Shown in pieces: positions 34,150 through 43,742 of a stretch of DNA of 64,000 nt. Location: contig JAFGLJ010000035.1 in the NCBI GenBank assembly GCA_016928075.1, positions 1 to 64,000 of the forward strand. Direction: 5' to 3'. Source of the DNA: Bacteroidales bacterium. GTDB taxonomy: Bacteria > Bacteroidota > Bacteroidia > Bacteroidales > VadinHA17. Numbering within the stretch: position 1 is the stretch's first letter; every line of letters starts with the position of its first letter. The translations under genes were made by a program, and so were the position numbers. Below the pieces are notes generated by a model. It made no database searches. It was not told the origin of the DNA and saw only the letters and a program-made list of their open reading frames with translations.

Positions 34150-35166
34150 ATGAATAAAGAGAATGTTACCATAAAAGATATAGCGCGGGAGCTGGAGATA
34201 TCGCCCTCTACAGTATCAAGAGCCCTCAAGGATCATCCGGATATAAGTCCTGAAACAAAAAAGCTGGTAAATAACCTGGCCGACAAATGGAATTACAGGC
34301 CTAATCCTATCGCACTTAGCCTGAAGGGAGGCACAAGCCGTACCATTGGCATTGTTGTCCCTGAAATAGTTCATTATTTCTTTTCATCAGTGATAAGCGG
34401 GATAGAAGATTATGCCAATGAGAATGATTACAATGTCATGATATGCCAGTCGAATGAAGATTATGAGAAAGAAGTGAACAGCATACAGACCCTTGTTAAC
34501 AGTCGTGTTGACGGCATACTTATCTCCATCTCGAAGTTAACACGCAACATGGAACATTTTCACCAGTTAAAGAGCCGGAACATCCCCCTTGTTTTCTTTG
34601 ACAGGATAAGCAGCGAGGTTGAGAGTGACAGGGTTGTTGTTGATGATGCTGAGGGGGCTTACATGGCCACCAAGCATCTTATCCTGGAGGGTCGAAAGAG
34701 GATAGTGCACCTTTCGGGGCCTCCGAACCTGGTTATTTCGAAGGACAGGATAGATGGTTACATACGGGCGTTAAATGAGTTCCAGTGCAGTGTTGCCGAA
34801 GAGAACATAGTTAAATGTGACCAGATACAGGAAGCAGAGTGGATAGTACCCAGCCTGATGAAAAGAAGCCCTCCCCCTGATGCTTTCTTCTGTGTAAACG
34901 ACTTTACGGCGGCCCAGACACTTAACCTGGTAAAGAGGCTGGGTTTCAGGGTTCCCGAGGATGTTGCCATTGTCGGTTTCACCAATGGTCAGCTTTCCAT
35001 GCTGACGGACCCGGGACTGAGCACTGTTGACCAGCATGGTTATGACATGGGGAGGGAGGCTGCACGCCTTCTGCTTGAAAGGATAAAAGACAGGAACCGG
35101 CCCTACCAGAACAGGGTGATAAAGACGGAACTTGTGGTAAGGGGAAGCAGCTCAAAGGAATTATGA
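34150..35166 (+). CDS. LacI-family transcriptional regulator of the starch locus
   Basis: A 338-residue DNA-binding protein. The N-terminal helix-turn-helix (VTIKDIARELEISPSTVSRAL, residues 6-26) is followed by the hinge helix PNPIALSLKGG. A periplasmic-binding-protein-like effector domain spans about 62-338 (TIGIVVPEIVHYFFSSVISGIEDYA, GILISISK, LVFFDRI, DAFFCVNDFTAAQ, VAIVGFTN). The effector is probably a maltooligosaccharide breakdown product. Divergent placement from susC and the shared site at 16760 imply that it controls both arms of the locus. Relatives in flavobacterial maltose loci play this role; SusR of Bacteroides is a different family. Confidence 0.93.
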   Translation: MNKENVTIKDIARELEISPSTVSRALKDHPDISPETKKLVNNLADKWNYRPNPIALSLKGGTSRTIGIVVPEIVHYFFSSVISGIEDYANENDYNVMICQSNEDYEKEVNSIQTLVNSRVDGILISISKLTRNMEHFHQLKSRNIPLVFFDRISSEVESDRVVVDDAEGAYMATKHLILEGRKRIVHLSGPPNLVISKDRIDGYIRALNEFQCSVAEENIVKCDQIQEAEWIVPSLMKRSPPPDAFFCVNDFTAAQTLNLVKRLGFRVPEDVAIVGFTNGQLSMLTDPGLSTVDQHGYDMGREAARLLLERIKDRNRPYQNRVIKTELVVRGSSSKEL

Positions 35167-35171
35167 AATGG

Positions 35172-35206
35172 CTGGGAGCAGGGAGCAGGGAGCAGGGAGC
35201 AGGGAA
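35172..35206. repeat. GGAGCAG heptamer repeat
   Basis: Nearly five perfect copies (GGGAGCAGGGAGCAGGGAGC and on) start 6 nt after the stop codon of the LacI-type gene. No inverted partner is close; the next same-family blocks are over 12 kb away. Confidence 0.7.
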
Positions 35207-35286
35207 GGAACCAACCAGTAAGAAATATAGTTATTATTAAATGATTAAAGAGGGTAGTCAAAGGGCTCGTTAATCAAGTTGAAAAA

Positions 35287-35356
35287 TTTAAGTGGTTTAA
35301 GTGGTTCAGGGGAGCGTGTAAGAATAAACTTTTAAACTCTTAAACCACTTAAACCC
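35287..35356. repeat. Gene-less inverted pair of TTTAAGTGG repeats
   Basis: TTTAAGTGGTTTAAGTGGTT (from 35287) and AACTCTTAAACCACTTAAAC (to 35354) form an inverted pair with a spacer of about 20 nt. It ends 5 nt from the stop of the fucosidase gene. It looks like the short form of the arms that flank the sulfatase at 3156 and 4812. Confidence 0.6.
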
Positions 35357-35360
35357 TGGC

Positions 35361-36788
35361 TTAGGGCCGGTGGATTTTAAGGGTAAAGGCCAGGTCGGAG
35401 GGTACTTTCCTTACGGGTATGTTGATTTTGCAGGAATCACCTGACTTGCGCCATTTGAGTTTGCCTTTTGTTCCCAGCATCTCTACTCCTGAGCCTTCAG
35501 GAATCTTTATACCTCCTATGTTTATTTCGCCCGGAATATCTTCACCTTCGTCAAGCAGGTATATTGCATAAACAATATCTTCACCCCTTGAAGTGTAACA
35601 TATTTTTCCGTCCTTAAAGGGCTCTATTGCCCTTGTGCCGTTGATAGCCTCCGAGTTAATGTCCATCCATTGCCCAATTTCTTCCAACAGTGAATATGCT
35701 TCATCATCCCATTCACCATCAGGTCCCGGGGCGATATTAAGAAGCAGGTTCCCCCCCTTGGCAACAATATCAACCAGCATATGCACAGCTTTCCTGCTGC
35801 TCATATATTTTGCATCGGGCGTCCACGACCATCCTCCTCCCGATATGATACATGACTCCCAGGGATAGGGGAGTGCTTCTCCGGGTACGGTATTTTCCGG
35901 AGTGAGGTAATTCTGGTTTTTGCCATAAACGGCCCTGTCGACAACTATCAGCCCGGGCTGTTTCTCCCTGGCCTTCAGTACAAGCTCATCCATCCGTACA
36001 TCCTGGTTTTGCACCCTTGTGGGTTTTTCAATATTCATGCTCGCGTATGCTTTTCTGACTTCTTCAGGGCTTCGTTTCTTCACCCAGCCGCCATCAAGCC
36101 AGAGGATATCCACTTTACCATAGTCAGTCATAAGTTCCATTATCTGGTTATGTGTAAACTGCACAAAGTTCTCCCATCGTTCAGGGTAATTATTTACGCT
36201 GTAGTTTACATTCCTGTCGGGTGTGGCAAAATTAGGCCACCAGTAATATTCACTGTGCCAATCGGGCTTTGAGAAATATGCTCCTGTCCACATACCTGCG
36301 TTCCTGAAGGCATCAAATATCTCTTTCGTTATATTTGCCCGGGGATTATTATGAAAGGGTGTTTTTTCATCAGTTATTTTATAATCGGTATACTCCGTAT
36401 CGAACATGCAAAACCCGTCGTGGTGCTTTGTTGTAAAAACCACGTATTTCATGCCTGCCTTTTTTGCTGCCTGCGCCCATTTATCAGGATTAAAATGCAC
36501 GGGGTTTAAAGTGGTTTGCAGGTTTTCATATTCCTTTTTGTACTCGGTATAATTATCGCTTTTCCGCCTACACCATCCTTCATCTTCTGAGCATATCGAC
36601 CAGGATTCGACTATGCCCCACTGGCTGTAAGGACCCCAGTGCATGAGCAGGCCGAACTTAAGGTCCTGCCATTGTTCGAGTTTTTCTAGCACCAGGGGAT
36701 CGGTTTCAGGGATATACCGGTCGAGGTGATGCTGGGTGAATGCTGCGTTGGATATCAGAATGGATAGTAGTAGTATTTGTGGTTTCAT
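35361..36788 (-). CDS. GH29 alpha-L-fucosidase, copy 1
   Basis: A 475-residue secreted glycosidase with a Sec signal (to about residue 18, NAAFTQ). The GH29 barrel has LKFGLLMHWGPYSQWGIVESW, YVVFTTKHHDGFCMFDTEYTDYKIT, and the nucleophile Asp232 in VDILWLDGGWV. A C-terminal beta-sandwich follows (from about 380). It removes terminal alpha-L-fucose from plant, algal or host glycans. It is the last of three fucosidase-type genes reading leftward, 206 nt after the previous stop, with repeats in the gap, so it may or may not be in the same transcript. Confidence 0.94.
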   Translation of the reverse strand: MKPQILLLSILISNAAFTQHHLDRYIPETDPLVLEKLEQWQDLKFGLLMHWGPYSQWGIVESWSICSEDEGWCRRKSDNYTEYKKEYENLQTTLNPVHFNPDKWAQAAKKAGMKYVVFTTKHHDGFCMFDTEYTDYKITDEKTPFHNNPRANITKEIFDAFRNAGMWTGAYFSKPDWHSEYYWWPNFATPDRNVNYSVNNYPERWENFVQFTHNQIMELMTDYGKVDILWLDGGWVKKRSPEEVRKAYASMNIEKPTRVQNQDVRMDELVLKAREKQPGLIVVDRAVYGKNQNYLTPENTVPGEALPYPWESCIISGGGWSWTPDAKYMSSRKAVHMLVDIVAKGGNLLLNIAPGPDGEWDDEAYSLLEEIGQWMDINSEAINGTRAIEPFKDGKICYTSRGEDIVYAIYLLDEGEDIPGEINIGGIKIPEGSGVEMLGTKGKLKWRKSGDSCKINIPVRKVPSDLAFTLKIHRP

Positions 36789-36821
36789 TATAAAATGTTG
36801 ATAGAGTTAAAGACAAAAGAT

Positions 36822-36957
36822 AAAAGTACAAAGTGAAAAGTACAAAGTAAAAAGTACAAAGTAAAAAGTAGAGGCGAAAGGCTTTACGCCTCGAATTTTG
36901 CAGGAATTATTAATTGATAAATACAATATAGAGTCGAAAGGCTTTGCGCCTCTACCT
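36822..36957. repeat. AAAGTAC/AAAAGTA repeat and twin GAGGCGAAAGGC hairpins
   Basis: 36822-36870 holds seven imperfect copies of a 7-nt AAAGTAC/AAAAGTA unit. GAGGCGAAAGGCTTTACGCC at 36871-36890 and GAGTCGAAAGGCTTTGCGCC at 36932-36951 are two near-identical hairpins 60 nt apart. The interval between the two fucosidase genes holds no reading frame of note. Confidence 0.6.
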
Positions 36958-36994
36958 TGATATCATAATTAATTATCAGATTCTTCTCTAACGC

Positions 36995-38326
36995 TCAGAA
37001 TGACAGTTCCAGTTTACCGTCGAGGATGAGGCAAATTACCGTCATTGTATCATCAAGAACCTCATCAGGTACATCTATAAATATCAGCCCTGAGTGGTTG
37101 CTCCAGTAAGGTCTCAGGTATTCCTTATAGTCCAGTTTTGTGCCATTTCCCACCACGTATATCCTGTTGATCCTGTTCTTCACTCCTTCAAGCATAACCT
37201 GGTCTTCGGCAGGTTTGCCATTTACAAACAGGTAGAGTTTTGTGCTGTCGGCTGAAAGTGTTGAGGGCCCATAGAAACAGCCGGGTGGCAATCCTGCATT
37301 TTTCCCATAGATAGCCTCACTGTGTTTGGATGTCCATCTGCCCATTTCTTTAAGGATATTTACCTGTTCTTGCGGTATGGTGCCATCTGCCCTGGGGCCT
37401 ATGTCAAGCAACAGGTTTCCTCCCATTGAGAGGCATTCAGCGAATATCCTCACTATCTGGGAAGGGCTTTTATAATTACTGTCGTTATGCTGGTATCCCC
37501 ATGAGTCGTTCATTGTCATACATAGTTCCCAGTATTCGCTTTCAGGTGCTTTCACCGGCAGTCCCTGCTCAGGTGTTTCATAATCGCCATAACCCTGCAG
37601 GCGGCTATTGATGATAGCCTTGCTGTTATCATCAAGGACCATTTGCCGGATCTCTTTTGCCTTCCACCATTCAGCACTCTGCTCCCAGTCGCCGTCGAAC
37701 CACAAAAGGTCGGGTTTATATTTTTTACTTATCTCCGATATCTGGCCGTGGTTAAATTCCGTGAAAGCTGCGTGCCGTTCCGGGTCATCAGTATATCTTT
37801 TCTTATCCCCGGTAAAATTGGGGTAATCGGGATGCGACCAGTCGAGCACTGAATAATAAAGACCCACTTTCAGTTTATTCTTTCTCAGTTCTTTAACAAA
37901 AGGCTCAATCAGGTCCCTGCCCGCCGGGGTTCTGTCAACCACTTTAAGATCGCTGTATCTGGAGTCCCACAGCGCCACACCATCATGGTGTTTACTGGTT
38001 AGTACCGCATAACGGGCACCGCTTCCTTTTATGAGCGAAGCCCACTCAGCAGGATCATATTTATCAGCCGTGAATCCTTCGAGCTGTTTCATATAATCCT
38101 CATAAGAAATATAACCGTTATAAAACGACCATGACTCATCGATGCCATTAACAGCGTAGATGCCCCAGTGTATGAAAATACCCAGTTTGGCATCTTTGAA
38201 CCATTGCATCCGTTCGGCTTTTTCATCATTAGCCTGCTGAGCGTTCACCTGAAGCACAGAAACTGCAGCCAGTATTAAAATCAGCCGATATGCGAATTTT
38301 GATTTCATAATATTAATTTTACCCAT
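36995..38326 (-). CDS. GH29 alpha-L-fucosidase, copy 2
   Basis: A 443-residue secreted enzyme. The start may be the first ATG (MGKINIMKSK) or the seventh codon; the latter leaves a cleaner signal peptide ending at VNAQQ. GH29 features are AKLGIFIHWGIYAVNGIDESW, YAVLTSKHHDGVALWDSRYSD and the nucleophile Asp211 in LLWFDGDWEQS. It is clearly a paralogue, not a recent duplicate, of the gene at 35361, so it may differ in linkage preference. It follows the GH95 gene after 1 nt and must be co-transcribed with it. Confidence 0.93.
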   Translation of the reverse strand: MGKINIMKSKFAYRLILILAAVSVLQVNAQQANDEKAERMQWFKDAKLGIFIHWGIYAVNGIDESWSFYNGYISYEDYMKQLEGFTADKYDPAEWASLIKGSGARYAVLTSKHHDGVALWDSRYSDLKVVDRTPAGRDLIEPFVKELRKNKLKVGLYYSVLDWSHPDYPNFTGDKKRYTDDPERHAAFTEFNHGQISEISKKYKPDLLWFDGDWEQSAEWWKAKEIRQMVLDDNSKAIINSRLQGYGDYETPEQGLPVKAPESEYWELCMTMNDSWGYQHNDSNYKSPSQIVRIFAECLSMGGNLLLDIGPRADGTIPQEQVNILKEMGRWTSKHSEAIYGKNAGLPPGCFYGPSTLSADSTKLYLFVNGKPAEDQVMLEGVKNRINRIYVVGNGTKLDYKEYLRPYWSNHSGLIFIDVPDEVLDDTMTVICLILDGKLELSF

Positions 38327-38327
38327 A

Positions 38328-40616
38328 TTAATCTTTTTTCATTCTCAAAATTATCTTTTCCCCGGGAGAAGTATCAAATTCAAGCAGTCCTGATGCTGAA
38401 GTTGTTATTCCTTCTTTTCCTGTCTCAAAATCATTTCCGAAGGGATTCCTCAATCTGCATTTACCTCCTGCCCCGGATATAATCTCCACCATTGTTGTTA
38501 CCCCTTCTTCCATAACTGCTGAAACAAGAAAAGCCCCGACGGTACGTAATTTATTATAAGAAATGTTTTCCCATTCACCCGGTACAGCCGGGAAAATGAT
38601 TATCTCGCCGCTATGGCTCTGTAAAAGCATTTCCTGAAGACCCGAAGCAAAAGCAAAATTGCCTTCAAGGGTAAAGGGGCGGTATATGAATCTTGAATAT
38701 CCCTTGCCTGACTGGTCGCCGTTAACATGGAAACTATTAGGCAGGCAGAATGCGGTGGCGAAGATCTTCAATGAGTTTGCCGCCTCATCCCCTTTCCCTG
38801 CCCTGGCATACAGGTTCCCAAGCCAGCTGAAGGAATACCCTGTCCACCAGTCTGATCCTGTTTTCTGCAGATTATCCAGTGTTTTTTCAATGACTTCCTT
38901 ATCAGCAGGCCCGTTACTAACGTCCAGCAAGCCCAGTGGGTGCCATGCCATAAGGTGGGAAAAATGGCGGTGTGACTCTTCCAGGTGGTGACCGGGTGCT
39001 ATCATAAGTCCTGTATTCCGGTCAATAGCAAAATCAGGCCATTCTGAAAGTCTTGATTCCCATTGCCGGGCTTCCTCATTTCTGCCCAGACACCGGGCAA
39101 GCTCGGAGGCTTTAAAGTATGTCCACCGTATAAGGGCGAGATCGAAGTTGGTTGTCTGGCCGAACCAGGCTTCTCTTCTGTTGTCATTAATCTCAGGGCT
39201 TGAGCTTATCGGGAGTTTCATCTTTCCATCCTCACCCCTTACCGTTATATTGTCAAAATGTTTTGCGACGGCACTGATCCAGGGATAGGCTCTTTCTTCA
39301 AGAAATTCCCGGTCCATGGTATACTGCCAGTGCAAATAGAAGTGATGTGCCAGCCATGCTGAAACCGTTGGTCCCATGCTATACTGGATCCATCCTCCCA
39401 TCGGTTCACCCGTAAGTGTTGTAACCCCCGGAACATTCAGCCCATCCGAATGAAAATATCCCCGTGTATATTTTTCAAATACCGGCTTGTATTTCCATAG
39501 CCAGTCAACAAATCCCCGTTCAATATCAACATGATTCGAAGAATAGGAAGGCCAGTAGCTCAGCTGTGTATTCAGATCATGGTGAAAGTCACCTTTCCAG
39601 GGAGGAAGCCGCCCATTATCCGCTGTCCATACACCCTGGAGTGGTATTGGCGGGGTATTGCTTCGTGCCGCAGATCCGAATTTATACATCTCCAGGTACC
39701 ATTGCTTTTCAAGGATTGTATCAGGTATGCTTATTGCTGATTTTTCCCAGTATTCATCCCACCATGAAGAATGATCTGCAAATGAATGCATAAATCCCTT
39801 ATTATAAGCTATATCGACGGTACGCGTTTCCGTTTCATCATTTTCCCACCCGGGAAATTCAGAGCTTATGCTCCAGCATCCCGTTAGTTGATTCTTTCCT
39901 GATTTCCACTTAAGGTCGATGGTATATTCAAAGCCACCCCATCCATTTTGGATATATGTAACCCTGTTATTGCCTTTCTCGATTGATCCTTCATCATAAC
40001 CCAGTGCTGTCAGGTTTGTCTCCGACTCAATATTCTTTTCTCCGGCTGTTTCGTCCCTGGTATAAGCAGGTGGTACAAGTACAGGCGTTAGAGAAGCGGG
40101 CAGGTTATCAAACAAGAACCATCCTGCCTGTTCCGTAGCATCGAGAAATATTCTAAGGACAGTTCCGTTCTGCCATTTCACTTCACATACGGCATTATTT
40201 ACATATAGCCTGACATATTCTGTTTCTCCAAGGCTATCAATATTAAATTCCAGTGCACCTGCCGGAATTTTTGTCGGTGCCGGTCGCTCATTATAGGGAA
40301 TATCAAGTTTTTCCTGGACAACTTCATAAGTATCATTCTCCCAGTTTTTATAAACCCATTCGTAGGATATTTCCGAAAAATCAATATTTCGCATTGGTCT
40401 GAGGTCCCAGAGATCGGCCCTGTCGAGGGATATCCTCAGATTATTGTCTTTCTTCCACACCAGTGCTCCCAGCATACCGTTACCTAGCGGTATGGCCTCA
40501 TCCCATGTTGATGCAAGGTCATCAAAGATAAGGTCATGAGGGCCGGGGTCAGGGATTTTTTTACTGCAGGACATGAGGGCTAAAAAGAATATTAAGGGCA
40601 GGGATAGGTTTTTCAT
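38328..40616 (-). CDS. GH95-family alpha-L-fucosidase-like lipoprotein
   Basis: A 762-residue lipoprotein (LALMSC, Cys17) of the GH95 type. An N-terminal beta domain opens with STWDEAIPLGNGMLGALVWKKD. The alpha/alpha barrel contains GVWTADNGRLPPWKGDFHHDLNTQLSYWPSYSSNH, followed by FGQTTNFDLALIRWTYFKASELA and HRHFSHLMAWHPLGLLD. GH95 enzymes are alpha-1,2-L-fucosidases, and some relatives are alpha-galactosidases, so the exact sugar is not certain. As the first gene of the fucosidase cluster, with two GH29 enzymes, removal of several fucose linkages is the simplest role. Confidence 0.88.
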   Translation of the reverse strand: MKNLSLPLIFFLALMSCSKKIPDPGPHDLIFDDLASTWDEAIPLGNGMLGALVWKKDNNLRISLDRADLWDLRPMRNIDFSEISYEWVYKNWENDTYEVVQEKLDIPYNERPAPTKIPAGALEFNIDSLGETEYVRLYVNNAVCEVKWQNGTVLRIFLDATEQAGWFLFDNLPASLTPVLVPPAYTRDETAGEKNIESETNLTALGYDEGSIEKGNNRVTYIQNGWGGFEYTIDLKWKSGKNQLTGCWSISSEFPGWENDETETRTVDIAYNKGFMHSFADHSSWWDEYWEKSAISIPDTILEKQWYLEMYKFGSAARSNTPPIPLQGVWTADNGRLPPWKGDFHHDLNTQLSYWPSYSSNHVDIERGFVDWLWKYKPVFEKYTRGYFHSDGLNVPGVTTLTGEPMGGWIQYSMGPTVSAWLAHHFYLHWQYTMDREFLEERAYPWISAVAKHFDNITVRGEDGKMKLPISSSPEINDNRREAWFGQTTNFDLALIRWTYFKASELARCLGRNEEARQWESRLSEWPDFAIDRNTGLMIAPGHHLEESHRHFSHLMAWHPLGLLDVSNGPADKEVIEKTLDNLQKTGSDWWTGYSFSWLGNLYARAGKGDEAANSLKIFATAFCLPNSFHVNGDQSGKGYSRFIYRPFTLEGNFAFASGLQEMLLQSHSGEIIIFPAVPGEWENISYNKLRTVGAFLVSAVMEEGVTTMVEIISGAGGKCRLRNPFGNDFETGKEGITTSASGLLEFDTSPGEKIILRMKKD

Positions 40617-40921
40617 GTGATGTTTATTAACTGTTGAAGATTCTATCTAAGTTAAGGATAATATTAGCAAGATTATTTTGATTATTCAAGGCTGATGCTA
40701 AGGCTGAGGCTGAGACTGAGGAGAAGGTAAATGTGAATGATGAATATCGAATATCGATTAACGAATGATGAAGGATTGGTAACAATGGATTTGTGCCTGG
40801 GAATTGGAGTCTGTTTCTCCAGATTAACAATTATCATACCTCCGTAGGGACGACCTATCAGGGCGTCTGCAATTTTGCAGCAGGTAATTCAATTCAACGC
40901 CATCGAAAGTGGACCCGGGCA
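40617..40921. other. Gene-free interval with GGCTAA/GGCTGA repeat
   Basis: A 305-nt interval upstream of the GH95 gene. 40688-40722 (AAGGCTGATGCTAAGGCTGA and on) is a solo copy of the repeat family that brackets the first four-helix-bundle gene. Further on, AATATCGAATATCGATTAACG and a hairpin-like GGGACGACCTATCAGGGCGTC (40846-40866) are seen. No convincing coding frame or exact promoter was found. Confidence 0.5.
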
Positions 40922-42061
40922 TCACGTAAAATCAAATCCCGAGATAAAGGCCGGGCGGTTAAAGAATACTTCCTTATCCGTGTCGGAAAAATTAATGAAG
41001 TTGGCATAAACCAACCCGGGTTTGGCATTAAGCATCCTGTTAAGTGCACCCAGGTTTATCCGTGTTCGCATAATGTCATACAATTCACTCCTGTCATCAA
41101 TCCATGTAAGCCCCAGGTGATAGCCTTCAACAGCGCAAACCGACTCCATAAGAATTTCCAGGCTTTTTTCCCTTCCCTCCTTAAAGCAGAAGGATTCAAA
41201 GACCAGGAAGCGGAGTTCTTCAGGCTGGAACAGCCTTCTAAATAAAGGAGTGTAAGGCAGCACTCTCATGAATATCCATCCCCATACTCCGGGCATATGT
41301 ACAACATTGAATGAAGACGGCACAACAGATAATCCTGCAATAATTTCTTCATCTTCTTTCAACACGTAGAATTTATCCATACAGAAGCTGAACTCATCTG
41401 AATAGAAGGAGTGACCTCTGTAGAATTCGGCGAGGAGCCTTTTCATTTTACCCACTTCGTTTGCCTGCAATTTGCTCACATTACCTGATTTCACGGGTTT
41501 GAAGCGGCTGAAGGCTACCGTGAGAAAAGTCCTGATATGTTCAAAACCCACCTGCTGTATAAAGTTTTTCGACCTTTCATTCATACTTTCGATATAGGCA
41601 TAGACCACATGTTTTTCATCTTTTTCATAACCGGGAAAATCAAGCATTTGCGGTTTACGAAAGAATGCCAGCACTTTATCTTTCCATGTTTCCTCCCTGC
41701 TTTCAGGTCGCTGCCTGCCGGTGAATCCCTTTGAATTAAGGGCTGCCTGGAAGATTGGCATAAACGCGAAGTACCTCAGGTAAGAACTGTGAAAGTAATT
41801 TCCCGCGGTCATAATTTTCCTGTAACAGAATCCGATGGTCCCGGTTAGTTTATCCCTCTTGTAAAGGGAAACAAAACGGATATTGTTCCTGTATGCAGCT
41901 ATTTTATCTTTAATATTCAGTAGCTGGTATCTCATTCCTCCTTTCGTACCGAGCACCGTATTATCAAGAAGCACCTGGATATTCTCATCAGCCTTTTGTG
42001 TTAGCTTAACATCCAGGTCTTTATAGCTGATTATTATTTTTTCATATCCGGCTTCAGTCAT
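40922..42061 (-). CDS. Uncharacterised protein, possibly GNAT-fold acyltransferase
   Basis: A 379-residue soluble protein without signal peptide. I do not recognise a named family with confidence. The alternation of short strands and helices, and segments such as VVYAYIESMNERSKNFIQQVGFEHIRTF and FYVLKEDEEIIAGLSVVPSSFNVV, resemble acyl-CoA N-acyltransferase (GNAT) folds, perhaps two tandem ones. The first reads like the N-R-(A/S)-x3-Y/F-x-x-x-G-F element that ends a GNAT domain. It lies 13 nt downstream of the DUF4197 gene in the same direction, so both may share a transcript. Confidence 0.6.
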   Translation of the reverse strand: MTEAGYEKIIISYKDLDVKLTQKADENIQVLLDNTVLGTKGGMRYQLLNIKDKIAAYRNNIRFVSLYKRDKLTGTIGFCYRKIMTAGNYFHSSYLRYFAFMPIFQAALNSKGFTGRQRPESREETWKDKVLAFFRKPQMLDFPGYEKDEKHVVYAYIESMNERSKNFIQQVGFEHIRTFLTVAFSRFKPVKSGNVSKLQANEVGKMKRLLAEFYRGHSFYSDEFSFCMDKFYVLKEDEEIIAGLSVVPSSFNVVHMPGVWGWIFMRVLPYTPLFRRLFQPEELRFLVFESFCFKEGREKSLEILMESVCAVEGYHLGLTWIDDRSELYDIMRTRINLGALNRMLNAKPGLVYANFINFSDTDKEVFFNRPAFISGFDFT

Positions 42062-42074
42062 AGGTTCTGTACTT

Positions 42075-42833
42075 TTATTCCTGCTTATCCAGGCTTCCGA
42101 ATACTCTCTTAAGTATTGGTGTCACCCTGGCACTGACTTCGTTTCTAATCTTCAGTTCTTCATCTGCCACTTTAAGAAACATGCCGTCAAGAGCCTTATT
42201 TGTAAGATAATTACCAAGGTTTGTCTCAACGGGTTTAACCCCTGCGAGCCTGCCTGCAAGTGAACCGGCAAATTTATTCCACTGTCCTGTTAAAGCATCC
42301 CAGGAGTCCTGGGTTGATATATCACCAACAAGATCTTTTTCAACAGATGACTGTATGCGAGGGCTGTACAGGTTAAACAGTTCATCATAAGTTGTTCGTC
42401 TCAGATATTGCGTTGCCGCATCATCTTCACCATTCAATATGCCGAAAGCGTCTCTCACCGTCATTTGTGTTATGCTGTTCACAAATATCGGAGCCACCTC
42501 TTTTGCTGCATCTTCGGCAGCCCGGTTTATTCTCAGAATAACATCCTCCACCAGTTTTTCACCACCGGGTATTTTCGTGATATTATCAATTATTACCGTT
42601 GCCTCCTCCGGAAGGTAAATCTTAATAAGTTCATCCCCATAATAGCCATTTTGTACAGCCAGTCTTTGCGCCGAGTTCCTTGCCCCTGTTTTCAGGGCCT
42701 CTTTAAGGCCTTCAATGACCTCGGCTTCAGTCAGAGGTCCATCGGCCGCTGTCTGCAGGACGGTCATTAATTCAGCACAGGAAGCAAGGAGAAGGGACAC
42801 GGTAAGAACAATTGGAAGTACATATTTTTTCAT
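42075..42833 (-). CDS. DUF4197 lipoprotein
   Basis: A 252-residue predicted lipoprotein (LLLASC, Cys19). The remainder is helical and matches the DUF4197 family: LTEAEVIEGLKEALKTGARNSAQRL, VQNGYYGDELIKIYLPEE, MTVRDAFGILNGEDDAATQYLRR, and the C-terminal TNKALDGMFLKVADEELKIR. The family is common in envelopes of Gram-negative bacteria and has no known activity. It would be anchored in the outer or inner membrane facing the periplasm. Confidence 0.85.
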   Translation of the reverse strand: MKKYVLPIVLTVSLLLASCAELMTVLQTAADGPLTEAEVIEGLKEALKTGARNSAQRLAVQNGYYGDELIKIYLPEEATVIIDNITKIPGGEKLVEDVILRINRAAEDAAKEVAPIFVNSITQMTVRDAFGILNGEDDAATQYLRRTTYDELFNLYSPRIQSSVEKDLVGDISTQDSWDALTGQWNKFAGSLAGRLAGVKPVETNLGNYLTNKALDGMFLKVADEELKIRNEVSARVTPILKRVFGSLDKQE

Positions 42834-42937
42834 TTCAGGGTAGATTAATTTATTACTAGATTTTGCAAGATAGAAAATTAAGCTGATATTAAGTGTGGTG
42901 AATACAGGATGGGTTAAGGGGGAAGAAAGCTGAATAA

Positions 42938-43055
42938 AGTTGAGAATGAGTTGAGAGTGAGTTGAGAATGAGTTTAATAAATAAAGTTTTAGAGTTTGAA
43001 GGTTATGTTCGAAGAGAGCAATTCATAACTCAAAATCATAATTCATAATTAATAG
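42938..43055. repeat. GAGTTGAGAATG repeat and TTAATTATGAATT repeat at the ispD 3' end
   Basis: 42938-42973 contains three copies of a 12-nt unit (GTTGAGAATGAGTTGAGAGT and on). 43021-43055 is built of ATTCATAATT units. The ispD stop codon and its last residues (INYEL) fall inside the second block. A TTTGAAGG remnant lies between them, so three repeat families are packed together. Confidence 0.6.
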
Positions 43056-43725
43056 TCAGGATTGTTTCTGCCAGTATCATATCTAGTTTTGTGGTGATTT
43101 TAATATTTTCCGGGTTGCCGGGAACAAGGTTTATATTATGCCCCGCAGCTTCGACTACAGTAGCGTCGTCGGTAAAATCCGGTCTGTATGCCCTGGCATA
43201 AGCGGCAAGGAGGATGTCCGACCTGAAGACCTGGGGTGTTTGAATCAGTGCTATCTTTTCACGTTTCAAAGGCCTGTTCCTGTTATTTCTGAAAATCTCA
43301 CGGACTGATCCCGGTGGTTTTATAAAAGGTACGGCGTTACCTTTTTCTGCCGCAACAGTAAAGCATTTGTCTATTGTTTCTGTACTTACGAAGGGCCGCA
43401 CAGCATCATGAACAGCCACAAGTGACTTCTGCCTTATAAGTGACAGACCGTTCCGAACCGAATTATATCTTTCCTCACCGCCGGTCACTATATTATGAGC
43501 AGACTTAAAATCATATTGTATACATAATTCTTCCCACAACCCTTTACTGTCTTCGGGCAGCACTATTACCAGTTCAATAGCGGGATCATAGTCAAGAAAC
43601 CTGTCAATTGCATGAAAGATTACCGGCTTGCCGGCAAGCGTCAGGAATTGTTTGGGTACTGAAGCACCCATTCTCAGTCCCCTGCCCCCTGCCACAACTA
43701 TGAGATACCTGTGCAGCCTGCTCAT
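43036..43725 (-). CDS. ispD: 2-C-methyl-D-erythritol 4-phosphate cytidylyltransferase
   Basis: A 229-residue nucleotidyltransferase of the non-mevalonate isoprenoid pathway, forming CDP-methylerythritol. Motifs are VVAGGRGLRMGASVPKQFLTLAGKPV (CTP loop), GGEERYNSVRNGL, LVAVHDAVRPFVS, and DFTDDATVVEAAGHNINLVPGNPENIKITTKLDM. The C-terminal INYEL and stop are encoded by an AT-rich intergenic repeat. It lies 17 nt downstream of the acyl-CoA synthetase gene and is probably co-transcribed with it. Confidence 0.95.
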   Translation of the reverse strand: MSRLHRYLIVVAGGRGLRMGASVPKQFLTLAGKPVIFHAIDRFLDYDPAIELVIVLPEDSKGLWEELCIQYDFKSAHNIVTGGEERYNSVRNGLSLIRQKSLVAVHDAVRPFVSTETIDKCFTVAAEKGNAVPFIKPPGSVREIFRNNRNRPLKREKIALIQTPQVFRSDILLAAYARAYRPDFTDDATVVEAAGHNINLVPGNPENIKITTKLDMILAETILTINYEL

Positions 43726-43742
43726 AAGATAATCGCAATTGA

